Of a stretch of 50,609 nt of DNA, positions 9,001 to 13,609 are shown piece after piece. The notes beneath the pieces are model-generated. The model was not told the origin of the DNA. It did not search any database and saw only the letters and a list, made by a program, of their open reading frames with translations. How positions within the stretch are numbered: the stretch's first letter is position 1; every line of letters begins with the position of its first letter. The DNA is from Nocardia alni. Lineage in GTDB: Bacteria > Actinomycetota > Actinomycetes > Mycobacteriales > Mycobacteriaceae. The DNA is taken from contig NZ_JAGPOX010000066.1 in the NCBI RefSeq assembly GCF_019038435.1, positions 1 through 50,609 on the forward strand, read 5' to 3'. The translations under genes and the position numbers were made by a program.

Positions 9001-11395
9001 GCACGATGGCGAGTACGAACTCGGCTTCTTCCCGCCTGACATCACGATCCCCGAAACAATGCCGGCTCTGCGACCCACCGACAAAGAGCGAGAAGCACCG
9101 CCTGTCGCCTCGCGTCAGGCCCGCCGGGTGCGACGGACGCTACCCGCCGACAGCGAAACCAACCTGACGAACAACCGATGGAAGGCGGTGATGAAATACG
9201 CCCAAAATCACGAACATTATGTGGCAGCGGCACAGGATTTCGGCGAGAACGCCTCCGCCATCGGGGTGCGGGCCTGGGTATACCGGGCAGCCGTCGACCT
9301 CGGGGTTACCGTCCCACAGCTCGCCGCCCTGGCGAACGAAGCCACCGCGAGCGGGCGACACGAGGTCGAGGATTTCGCGAATATCGTGACGCAGGCACGC
9401 CTGGACGGGCGGCTGATGCCACCCGCGGATGGGGGAACCCAGAAACTGACAGACGCCCAGCGGGAGGCGCTGCGGGCATACACCGCCAACGACGAACCTT
9501 ACGACGGAACAATTCCGATCCTGACCAACTCGTGGGTCAAAACCGCGGCGTCGAACGCCGCCACGATGCTCGGGATCAGTCTCAGGGACGCCCAGCGGAT
9601 GCAGTACGAAGCCGCCTCGAGTGGTGAGCATGTCGAGGACGTCACGCGCCGAGCCGTCGAGGAGAACCGACTGCAACCACCCACCGCTGGAGGAATCCGC
9701 GAACTGACAGACCTGCAGCGTACGGACCTGAAGGCATACACCGCTGCCACCGCTGCCGGTACCCGCCGCTCGTTGCACGCCATCAACGCGACGGGGGCAA
9801 CTGCCAAGCTCGGGGTGACCATCGAGCAGGCCGTGCTCTTGCAGGCCTATGCGACCAGAACCGGCGGGCACATCAGCGATGTCGTGACGCGGTTCCGCCG
9901 ACTGGAATTCAAGCGCAGGACTGTCTTCGGGCGCGAGACCACCATCGCGGAAGCCATCACGATATGGGACCAGGGCGCGCAGAGCCAGCAGCAGGACTCC
10001 GGCTCGCCCGATATCGGCCAATGGATCGAGGGCGGCCTGTTCGCGACCGCCCGACCAGCCATACCGCCGGAGAAATACTGGCCGGACACGACGCTCGCAC
10101 GCGCTGTCCTACGACTCCCGGCCACACGCGACAACAAACCACCCACACTGGAGCAGCTGTACACCACGATACTTCCGGCACAGCCACACGTGTGGTACAG
10201 CGACCTGCGGGCCTTGCGGGAACTGATCTACGCGGGCAGGCAGGAACTCTCACCGGCGCTGTCGCGGGAAAGCCTGGATACCTTCCTGCGCGATCTCTGG
10301 GACGTCAGGCAGCAGATCGACCACGAACCACAACGCGCCGCACATGATCTCTACATCATCCAAGCGCAGCGCGGCGCGGAACAGCAGACCGACATCCCGC
10401 ACTACCAGCACCAGCAGTACGTGCACAACCTGGCGGCCCTCCTGCGCGACCGCGCACCCGGACCCGCGCAACGGGCCCGCGTGCAGATGGCCGGACTTCG
10501 GAACATCGCCCTACTGGACGGCCTGCGCGGTAACGACATACTCACCCCGGAAAACGTCGAACGCTGGAATCTCGAAGACATCTCATCAGTGGGGTATGCC
10601 CGGGTGAACCCGCCCGATGGGATGAGCCCGCAAGACGCCGAGTTCGCGATCTACGTGAACACGCCCCACGCCCAACGCCACCGGATAACCGCCGATGTCG
10701 TGCACGGCATCATCGACGACCCCGCCCGGTTCCCCGGGGTATACGCCGTGACCGTGGCCGGCCCCATGCAGCGGCAATCGGCCGGCCTGGCGATCTCCGT
10801 CCGCGACCTGGCCGCAGTACGCCGAGTGGCACTCTGGCTGCGGGCGATACAGACCGACCACACTCACCTGTTCCTCTGGGACGTACCACCCGGAACCGAA
10901 CAACTTCTGCCCGGCGTCGGTTTCATCGCCAAACCGCCACCACACAGCGTCAGCCGACTGCGGACCCACCTGATCGCCGACGCACTGAACCAACATCGCG
11001 CCGGCGCCTACGACGACTTCCACACCGCGGTGCTGAACCAATTCCGCGACAACGGCATCGACCCCGACCGGCCACATCTCAACCTGCCCGACAACCACAC
11101 CGAGACATTCCACAACCTGGACAACTTCCTCGCGGCGTTCGACTTCGGATATCGTCCCGGAACCCGCATCCATATTTCCGCGCCCCCATTCGGGGAACTC
11201 CGATCGACAGTGACCACGGGCGGCTACGACATACAGGCCGACCATGCCCAAGGCATGGACGAGCGGACCCTGGATCACGCCGCGGCCACCGAATATCTGG
11301 CTGTGTATCTTCAGCACGCAGCTGAGGCGGCGGCGCATGCCTCGGAGTTCGAGACAGACGAGCCGACGATAGTGGTGTCCTTGCCTCGCACTTAG
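2..11395 (+). CDS. Giant multidomain polymorphic-toxin-like protein (5' partial)
   Basis: The frame is open from base 2 to the TAG at 11393-11395 with no stop, so the gene starts left of the window. The ATG at 881 is internal, because the frame above it codes for sequence that matches the C-terminal part of the same protein. At least 3,797 residues are visible (numbered here from base 2). Visible order: Pro-rich linker, Ala-Asp-Asp array, module A1 (about 210-546), papain-fold domain 1 (C579, H659, D674), ADP-ribosyltransferase-like domain 1 (R1275, STS at 1311, QHE at 1350), two WW-NLHF segments, a DUF1023-like hydrolase piece, ADP-ribosyltransferase-like domain 2 (R1951, STS at 1988, ENE at 2030), papain-fold domain 2 (C2116, H2195, D2210), LuxR-like helix-turn-helix segments, and module A2 near the C-terminus. 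No transmembrane run or sorting signal is visible. Domain names are from motif recognition. Export through the neighbouring ESX system is inferred from position only. Confidence 0.85.
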   Translation, partial: PRATVAPRSLATTTNLLDEAITGISRTPPSAPTRRSQTPAPLNGRSFREAEQAAGGELRIGATDPVADEHDVQARPDSTDDAHDIGRSPSIERADDADDADDADDADDADDADDADDADDADDADDADDADDADDADEDTETQPAPDFFLGLRGHTEPGPTAVDQPPRTTSITTDTTTDPRTEPATAHHGEHTGPAQPQQPDSDSPRGRSWYDGSLFPHARPAVPPTRPESDAALEHAIRDFPDLFDRPRTLDQLYTTVLPTQPNLSFDELLTLRDRSYLRNGAHPPTLSRESMDAFLRDIWDYRELVQSDDDIYGLYAQRGAGEPAPDPDDYWDELVDILDHRPPGRAQYAILQDVGTLTPDNADDWAIEDIPFVQYVRADQTTMSLRRQDIGFKVHLNTSGSALPSMMARVVHEVLDDPDRFPGVYAAKAAGPLAQRTDGIVIYMRDPAAVDRVVAWLRSVQRSHAALFLWDVPPGTEQVLAGVGFAAEPAHDSSGGIRAAAIATALDLHRHGSYADFHAEVLNQFHTNDIDPDRVHLNRVAPPADGSTPHPGELRIGSTRTAYPSGQRNTLDRNDCAPRTLAALRARTGNQDIQVIEVSGPEGITLSQLEYAATASVRRYRDHTDIRSALLRLGPGSTALVLDEITTPQQHGIGAHVYLLTNDDGVIHVEDQGMGVHHRFPPHQQYETARTYAILYTAAGNPTHTPRWISMAPNGNQFFEALSRLGVHGTAHEARTTLLERMRENFDTIVPMMASPELIRLSHAETNRRRLVDAEIQAGRITDADRATEAIRRGQSDQEIAHAQREALQTLISRLHDPHASTDSAMDNLIPIAARMLELNLIALQPNNAREIYRNNRPDVPFLMLHTSGGSMPNLHVAMTDDGIAYPLDQENLHTREAFAPPAHRMTPAASPGHDLRIGMTTLTNHPDLRMITSWEPVHATSSPLQSALTRILRLPRSDDVRQRIDSYVRDRELEERLRRATVDSQPSGTWDPHAEQQLRGSFDQWLAASRRAIADLGASGHESLGATVQLAADALGVLLMIVHPDGQVSETAGPPGAQKAFLRLTPDGGYEIGRTAEGSAFVTDRGHVIDGVRRFTSDIAGDNFGYRQLRVWGELPEQVRSAMLGYEKSSRINDVLRGITSDQGLRNRIDGLRDSVRIVTLLQGQLGFDLRIDDLRDGWNTLSNKDIRDTDEDRARRALDTILRDERPGARWNQISADAALYLRVSRHYAEQFGRDFEPWAQEQTLEEVIGLLDDATDRELPLTEPIRVVRALEDVEFMLAPDGGPLGARDPQLLLGVTQREPGYLSTSVSAETVDFRRAEFRLELELPRGARGIYLGEDGMHPDQHELVLARDTRYQITDITPGDRITVLSAKVLPTPRMPKLIRQLRSQRAAATLAFTGTDGTPVNTAARDIRIGATPTTPDPETVRHQPIGGPDDPLRPPPGFDDPDTSDSWWRDAGETWWNNLHFDRLPDAEQLRLLTGFPALRKAAPFEITDELTTRLFELEVDRLQSLADDSGELSPQVLRQLHEPDSLYTHPGTGRTWWDNLHFTDWFNKEQLGLLDKFPALRNSDVLPAPIRHSRNTRYLLLDKAWFLENTGDELPPDLEERQHNLHIPRTYLRTAIRNAAAAADRSGSTPPTVHLLSFVRNESGGRGRVAIAFGPVDTASTVHWHAHSATSPAEMYDMPGRAAGLHDRITPGDATVVWIDYGTESPGDSAEGLGTAITQFSTHHPEIQQIHVYAPATLTASVPSTVTTHPSILDTPAAELPLDVRVFASDRDGAEFGHNMLRAFHQQSPEVRAALMTYQQTAAVTNILLRSTGESFEKIFDRLQRYAATTDLLSEGHPEHPGLNLLIESRNALRDKVHLEDSEVLKLRALDDILQHHRPEARWEEIRTNGRDYSRFTKAYLRYFGASPTPDNVRPYLELLGQGTSRPLPVTEPFLVVRSLGHVDFLIDQHGNPLDGRKDLTLVRNVPQRDLGLLSTSLHSELIELSTQPNFRIELVVLPGLHGIYLGRDGRKKNTHENELLLASNTPYVITGFGPDPFDSYYRPDFTVLRGHFTETIPGPRAQDPTHWNPDGDPLDPTIRIGATPTRDADTPSGPWSTPANDCASRTLAVLRERTGNPNIHTLETPGAAGVTREQLEHAAAASLRRYQDHAHIRSALEDLGPGSTALVVDEYTTDRNGVGAHTYLITNDDGSILVNDPGMGMLHPFPPRPGREPVRISAILYTPAGHPGYNDQTPPYVVDGTRWLENPTSFFEHFTAELTLDPGTHIDIYTSARAIRLVATGNRRYTIQNHSRSGRFTSYTGNDDEGYDWKNTQNILEKYFAVEHISEAVIYEPTTNLPKSHLPYFLTPHERKALEHDAAFYGDEEVAIENNSALRNLRSRAHQKLGAKSRQDAALRARRLGLVNIGEINKIRAENGYDPLDDHIDSGIRWFEPSEFLEYLRAPNPDLQPRARIDVYMGANILRLTVGPDGSYRVIEYRYHNAPHRDEKSYAWAAIQDMLDRFGRAITEAVVCETTPDIRRSVFFTPNERETIEYLAAGYTGEEIKIRTGNTAATATLVNSASERLGVSSEKIVHNAIRHRLVNIDRINRYFAQRIAEQPAAVDPSRSDHDIAEDVPWDEDPPDDGVQVFHHRNDLREAFISGFPPGTRIHVLGSPHTQFQLTVTLHGYKAQFRYTDEVNEEFWDHATAADELTDHLERVTRAMADTPGFESAEPTAAVFQPSPDTPDPIALYTAAELAERLDRNIVLAGTQLELPDGTPARVRTDGGIGVDRDGQETVETRARFTRSLRDHGDEMVVAALPTVDETHWQTVYSPDDDPLTSTIARALAHIRESEHAQQLPERARRLRRNLADHLAADLDHFATHITNDDLDISLALENEYRRWFRPADEHAADVERVRRNEFGQHMTGLRKNLLNQMITELRAGGRGTGGYHYLGQHAYLGHHRVDFAVVVLARLTESNIAFIHTGITREHFFHGPDRSSVIFLRRHDGEYELGFFPPDITIPETMPALRPTDKEREAPPVASRQARRVRRTLPADSETNLTNNRWKAVMKYAQNHEHYVAAAQDFGENASAIGVRAWVYRAAVDLGVTVPQLAALANEATASGRHEVEDFANIVTQARLDGRLMPPADGGTQKLTDAQREALRAYTANDEPYDGTIPILTNSWVKTAASNAATMLGISLRDAQRMQYEAASSGEHVEDVTRRAVEENRLQPPTAGGIRELTDLQRTDLKAYTAATAAGTRRSLHAINATGATAKLGVTIEQAVLLQAYATRTGGHISDVVTRFRRLEFKRRTVFGRETTIAEAITIWDQGAQSQQQDSGSPDIGQWIEGGLFATARPAIPPEKYWPDTTLARAVLRLPATRDNKPPTLEQLYTTILPAQPHVWYSDLRALRELIYAGRQELSPALSRESLDTFLRDLWDVRQQIDHEPQRAAHDLYIIQAQRGAEQQTDIPHYQHQQYVHNLAALLRDRAPGPAQRARVQMAGLRNIALLDGLRGNDILTPENVERWNLEDISSVGYARVNPPDGMSPQDAEFAIYVNTPHAQRHRITADVVHGIIDDPARFPGVYAVTVAGPMQRQSAGLAISVRDLAAVRRVALWLRAIQTDHTHLFLWDVPPGTEQLLPGVGFIAKPPPHSVSRLRTHLIADALNQHRAGAYDDFHTAVLNQFRDNGIDPDRPHLNLPDNHTETFHNLDNFLAAFDFGYRPGTRIHISAPPFGELRSTVTTGGYDIQADHAQGMDERTLDHAAATEYLAVYLQHAAEAAAHASEFETDEPTIVVSLPRT
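281..415 (+). repeat. 9-bp tandem array encoding (Ala-Asp-Asp)n
   Basis: Fourteen perfect copies of GCGGACGAC are followed by one copy ending in GAG (407-415). The array is in frame with the giant gene and codes for an acidic ADD tract. The unit is a multiple of three, so gain or loss of copies changes linker length without breaking the frame. The near-zero divergence between copies points to recent expansion by slippage. Confidence 0.97.
629..1640 (+). repeat. Module A1 of the giant protein (partner of 10018-11085)
   Basis: This part begins with a W-x-x-G-x-LF segment followed by ARPA-PP, then TLDQLYTT, SRESMDAFLRD, LFLWDVPPGTEQ, ADFHAEVLNQF and a closing HLN. The same series returns near the C-terminus (ARPAIPP, TLEQLYTT, SRESLDTFLRD, LFLWDVPPGTEQ, DDFHTAVLNQF, HLN), so it is an intragenic duplication of about 340 codons. 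Part of A1 lies upstream of the ATG at 881, which is direct evidence that this ATG is not the gene start. Confidence 0.85.
1663..2113 (+). other. Papain-fold (Tox-PL / glutamine-deamidase-like) domain 1
   Basis: A Cys in NDCAPRTLAAL (codon 1736), a His in GAHVYLL (codon 1976) and an Asp in VEDQG (codon 2021) appear in the order and context of the papain-fold toxin 1 / protein-glutamine-deamidase family, where a Cys-His-Asp triad acts. The GPGSTALV stretch before the His also fits the family. A second copy lies at about 6330-6720 with matching spacing. Catalytic competence is inferred from the intact triad. Confidence 0.65.
3370..4150 (+). other. ADP-ribosyltransferase-like domain 1 (R-STS-QxE)
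   Basis: The R-S-E signature of ADP-ribosylating exoenzymes is visible: Arg in RVVRAL (3824), Ser-Thr-Ser in YLSTSVS (3932-3940) and a Gln-His-Glu in DQHELVL (4049-4057). A helical lead segment (GYEKSSRINDVLRG) resembles the usual N-lobe of the family. The first acidic position of ExE is Gln here, as in QxE transferases. Confidence 0.6.
4370..5265 (+). other. WW-NLHF repeats and DUF1023-like alpha/beta-hydrolase piece
   Basis: Two copies of a W-W-x-N-LHF ... EQL-LL--FPALR motif (from about 4397 and 4646) resemble the helical segment that precedes the DUF1023 alpha/beta-hydrolase domain of actinobacterial WXG-type proteins. The following part (about 4900-5265) has the VAIAFGPVDTAS and VVWIDYGTESP strands of that family, but no clear G-x-S-x-G nucleophile elbow is visible. 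It may be a decayed or structural version. Confidence 0.4.
5395..6215 (+). other. ADP-ribosyltransferase-like domain 2 (R-STS-ExE)
   Basis: This is a diverged duplicate of the 3370-4150 domain. Arg is in LVVRSL (5852), STS in LLSTSLH (5963-5971) and Glu-Asn-Glu in HENELLL (6089-6097). Distances between the three motifs are close to those in copy 1 (about 37 and 42 codons here, 36 and 39 in copy 1). This copy has the canonical ExE that is typical of arginine-directed enzymes. Confidence 0.65.
6330..6720 (+). other. Papain-fold (Tox-PL-like) domain 2
   Basis: Second copy of the Cys-His-Asp domain: Cys in NDCASRTLAVL (6347), His in GAHTYLI (6584), Asp in VNDPGMG (6629). Cys-to-His spacing is 79 codons against 80 in copy 1, and His-to-Asp is 15 in both. 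Flanking DNA also matches copy 1 (a RIGATPTR lead and an AILYT-AG tail), so both copies come from one duplication. Confidence 0.65.
7079..7258 (+). other. LuxR-like helix-turn-helix segment 1 in the giant protein
   Basis: The segment starts LTPHERKAL, continues with RNLRSRAHQKLGAKSR and ends ARRLGLVNI. This matches the layout of the LuxR/FixJ DNA-binding domain (LTPRE-EVL ... RSR-L-KLG--SR-EA---A-RLGLV). The middle, where the first two helices lie, is strongly diverged. It follows a module with a PGT-I-I-I strand pattern at about 6756-7060. Confidence 0.5.
7613..7796 (+). other. LuxR-like helix-turn-helix segment 2 in the giant protein
   Basis: FTPNERETIEYLAAGYTGEEI is close to the start of LuxR-type DNA-binding domains, followed by a SASERLGVSSEKIVHNAIRH stretch and LVNI. 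It ends with the same LVNI residues as segment 1 and follows a second copy of the same preceding module (about 7335-7600). Confidence 0.5.
9164..9918 (+). repeat. Three tandem ~85-residue helical repeats in the giant protein
   Basis: Three units start at LTNNRWKAV (9164), LTDAQREAL (9446) and LTDLQRTDL (9704). Each carries a LG[VI][TS] turn followed by an EA-SG-H-EDV-like helix. The first two end R-L-x-PP. The LT--QR-AL start and the LG-(V/I)-(T/S) turn recall the LuxR-like segments upstream, so these may be more diverged versions. Confidence 0.55.
10018..11085 (+). repeat. Module A2 of the giant protein (partner of 629-1640)
   Basis: C-terminal copy of the module at 629-1640, with the same order of short motifs (ARPAIPP, LEQLYTT, SRESLDTFLRD, LFLWDVPPGTEQ, LNQFRDNGIDPDR). 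It is followed by a last PGTRIHI module that ends the protein. Confidence 0.85.
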
Positions 11396-11506
11396 CATCA
11401 TCACATCCCGAGTCGCGAATTCGGTTCGTGATCACTACCTTTGGTGCGACACTGCTGGGCTCGCCCCGGTGCCACGGCTATTCCATACGCCTGTCAGGAG
11501 GTCACC

Positions 11507-11875
11507 ATGGCATCGTCCGACTCCTCGGATCCGCTGGAAGTCGACATCGACGCGCTGAGTACGGCGGGTTCGAACTTCGCGAATCTGTCGAACACCCTGT
11601 CCTCGATCACCTCGAATCTGAGTGCCACCATCGACGCTCTCGGCGAGCCGTGGGGTGATGACAAGATCGGTGAGCAGTTCGCCAGCGGTGCGTCGGGATA
11701 CCTCGCGTCCAAGGACTCGCTCCTCGGCGCCACCGGGTCGCTGCCATCGTTCTCATCCATATTCACCGCGTACGGCAGCGATATCGTCGACGCTGCCGAG
11801 GCGTTCAACAAGGGTGAGGACGAATACGGCGACGAGTTCATCGAGGCGGTCGGCGCCACCGGCAGCAGCAGCTGA
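11507..11875 (+). CDS. WXG100-like small type VII secretion protein
   Basis: A 122-residue protein. I chose the ATG at 11507 because AGGAGG lies six to seven bases upstream; the longer frame from 11441 has no such site. The protein is a predicted helical hairpin: helix 1 about residues 10-40, a turn with EPWGDD near residue 45-50 in the place of the WxG turn, then helix 2 and a third helical part. The Ser-rich ends and acidic tail fit WXG100/EspC-like exported proteins of actinobacteria. It lies 111 bp after the giant gene and 20 bp before the next gene, so it could be a partner of the giant protein, or the first gene of the ESX substrate group. The family call is by pattern. Partner role is inferred. 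Confidence 0.6.
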   Translation: MASSDSSDPLEVDIDALSTAGSNFANLSNTLSSITSNLSATIDALGEPWGDDKIGEQFASGASGYLASKDSLLGATGSLPSFSSIFTAYGSDIVDAAEAFNKGEDEYGDEFIEAVGATGSSS

Positions 11876-11895
11876 ACTCACCGGATCGCCACACC

Positions 11896-12576
11896 GTGGA
11901 CGCCGAACCGGTGATGTGGGATTCACCACCCGACGACGAGCAGTACGAGATGCTGCTCGAAATGTTCTGCGACTCCGCACGATATGTTTCGGATCTGTCG
12001 GGCGACGAACTGGTCACGCACGCCGCCGACGACCTGATCGACCGGCTCAGCTACGAGGCGACCGTGGCCGATTTCCATCCCGTATTCGTCCGTGCCGTGA
12101 CCACCGCCACATTGCCGCCGATGGCGCTGGCTGCCGCGGAAATTCATTCCGCGGCAGCCATTCTGTCATTTCTGGGACGACTGCTGATCGAATTGGAACG
12201 GCGAAGGCCCTGGCCGCAGCCGACGCTGTTGCCGGTGGATCCCGAACAATGGCCCTCACTGGGCTCCGGCCTGCCGATCGCCTGGTTCGAACTGCCCCTC
12301 CCGCTGGCGCAGGAGTCGGTGCGGGCATCGTTCGACCTGGACGCCGAGATATCCGGCGCCGAGACGACCCTGCTCGTATTACGCCTGCGCGGCGGCCAAC
12401 TGGTTGCTCTGGTGGGCGAGCGTGGTCCCGCGCCGTCCCGCTTCCTGGTCCTGATGCCAGATGCGGAAGGGCAGCAGGACCCGGCCGAAGTGATCGAGTA
12501 CCTGGTCGCGTACACCGGTCTCCCGCTCGAGACCGAGGGTATCGGGCAGGATATGACGACGCTGTCGGATTTATAA
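11896..12576 (+). CDS. Hypothetical protein downstream of the WXG100-like gene
   Basis: A 226-residue protein with a GTG start 20 bp after the previous stop; the ATG at 11926 is a possible later start. I do not recognise the family. The first part is acidic and helical. The second half has alternating strands (LVLRLRGGQLVALVGE) and ends in a short helix. There is no signal peptide or transmembrane segment, so it is probably cytoplasmic. Its place between the giant gene with its WXG100-like neighbour and the ESX cluster makes it a candidate chaperone or immunity protein, but nothing in the sequence proves this. Confidence 0.6.
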   Translation: MDAEPVMWDSPPDDEQYEMLLEMFCDSARYVSDLSGDELVTHAADDLIDRLSYEATVADFHPVFVRAVTTATLPPMALAAAEIHSAAAILSFLGRLLIELERRRPWPQPTLLPVDPEQWPSLGSGLPIAWFELPLPLAQESVRASFDLDAEISGAETTLLVLRLRGGQLVALVGERGPAPSRFLVLMPDAEGQQDPAEVIEYLVAYTGLPLETEGIGQDMTTLSDL

Positions 12577-12718
12577 TCCCCGACATGCTTCGTTCACCGA
12601 AATAGCATGCGCAACAATGGTTCTTGTCAACAAAACAAGTCCACCGCCGAGAAATGGCGACATGGTGTGGTGCGCTGTACCGTTTGCCACGACACGTCGA
12701 GAAATGTTGTGAGGCATC

Positions 12719-13210
12719 ATGTCCCAGCCGAACAATCGGTTGATAACCGATGCAGCCGAGTTCCTTGATTCCATCCAGAGCGCCATAGCGCAGGCGGGCG
12801 ACACACGTCGTCGGCGTGACGCCCTGACCGGTTCGGCCAGCGTGGAACGCGGACGGATCACCGTGGTCGTCAACGCTTCGGGTTCCATCATCGCGACCAC
12901 CTTCAGCGAGAACGTCGACGATCTCACCTACAGCCAGATCGCCCGGGGCACATTGCAGGCCGCGCAGCAGGCCGCGGCACACGTGCGGAGCAAGACCGAG
13001 GAGTTGCTCGCCCCGATGCTGGCGGCGCGAGCCAAGATGCCGAACCTGTCGGATCTGATACGGGGCGTGCCCGTGCTGCCGGAGTTGCCGACCGTACCGC
13101 CCGCCGCACCATTGACCCCGCCCGGCGAACGGGAATTCACCTCGACGGCAATCGAATTCGAGGACGCGGTCGAATACCGCCCGCGCTCGGACAGCGCGTT
13201 CGATCGCTGA
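12719..13210 (+). CDS. YbaB/EbfC-family protein
   Basis: A 163-residue protein. The N-terminal 95 residues have the YbaB/EbfC layout: a long first helix, strands with ASVERGRITVVVNASGSI, then FSENVDDLTYSQIARG and a long C-terminal helix. YbaB proteins are dimeric nucleoid-associated proteins; ESX loci carry a YbaB-like member (EspL in ESX-1). The last 50 residues are a Pro-rich tail absent from plain YbaB. The gene is followed after 14 bp by a second YbaB-family gene, so the two probably form a heteromer. The 142 bp upstream is less GC-rich and likely holds the operon promoter. Confidence 0.8.
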   Translation: MSQPNNRLITDAAEFLDSIQSAIAQAGDTRRRRDALTGSASVERGRITVVVNASGSIIATTFSENVDDLTYSQIARGTLQAAQQAAAHVRSKTEELLAPMLAARAKMPNLSDLIRGVPVLPELPTVPPAAPLTPPGEREFTSTAIEFEDAVEYRPRSDSAFDR

Positions 13211-13224
13211 GAGGAACGTCACGC

Positions 13225-13584
13225 ATGAACAACGAGCAGACCGAGAAAAGCCTGGAGCAGTTCCACGCGCAACTCAGCGAGATCACTCGCCTGCAGCAGG
13301 AACGCACCGGGCTGATCGGCATCGGCACCGCCGAGCGCCGCCGGGTCACCGTGACCGTCAACGCCGACGGAATCGCCATCGATATCAAATTCTCCTCCGA
13401 TATCACAGGTCTGGATTACGACGAGATCGCCGCGGCGATCACCGAGGCATCGCAACGGGCGGTGACCGACGTGGCCGAGCAGACCTCCGCACTGTTCGCA
13501 CCGATCGCCCCCGACCACGGCGGGCGCGCCGAGGTGGACGACACCGCGAGTGGCATCGCGGACCTGCGCGAGCAGCTGCGCTGA
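13225..13584 (+). CDS. YbaB/EbfC-family protein, EspL-like
   Basis: A 119-residue protein of YbaB/EbfC type: helix 1 (EKSLEQFHAQLSEITRLQQE), strands with RRRVTVTVNADGIAIDIKF, DITGLDYDEIAAAI and the C-terminal helix. It is preceded by GAGAGGA about eight bases before the ATG. It sits directly before a serine-rich protein with EspB-like motifs, as espL sits beside espB in mycobacterial ESX-1. A role in stabilising ESX substrates in the cytoplasm, as for EspL, is inferred from that order; DNA binding is the other option. Confidence 0.8.
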   Translation: MNNEQTEKSLEQFHAQLSEITRLQQERTGLIGIGTAERRRVTVTVNADGIAIDIKFSSDITGLDYDEIAAAITEASQRAVTDVAEQTSALFAPIAPDHGGRAEVDDTASGIADLREQLR

Positions 13585-13609
13585 GCCGCGATCACGTGGG
13601 AGTGTGACC

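Noticed and set aside
881..11395. ATG at 881 as start of the giant gene
   Set aside because: The same frame is open from base 2, and residues coded by 629-880 match the C-terminal module at 10018-11085, so the upstream part is real coding sequence.
12577..12718. Promoter boxes before the first ybaB-like gene
   Set aside because: The spacer is AT-richer and has a CGAGAAATG pair (two copies), but no -10/-35 pair at normal spacing could be defended.
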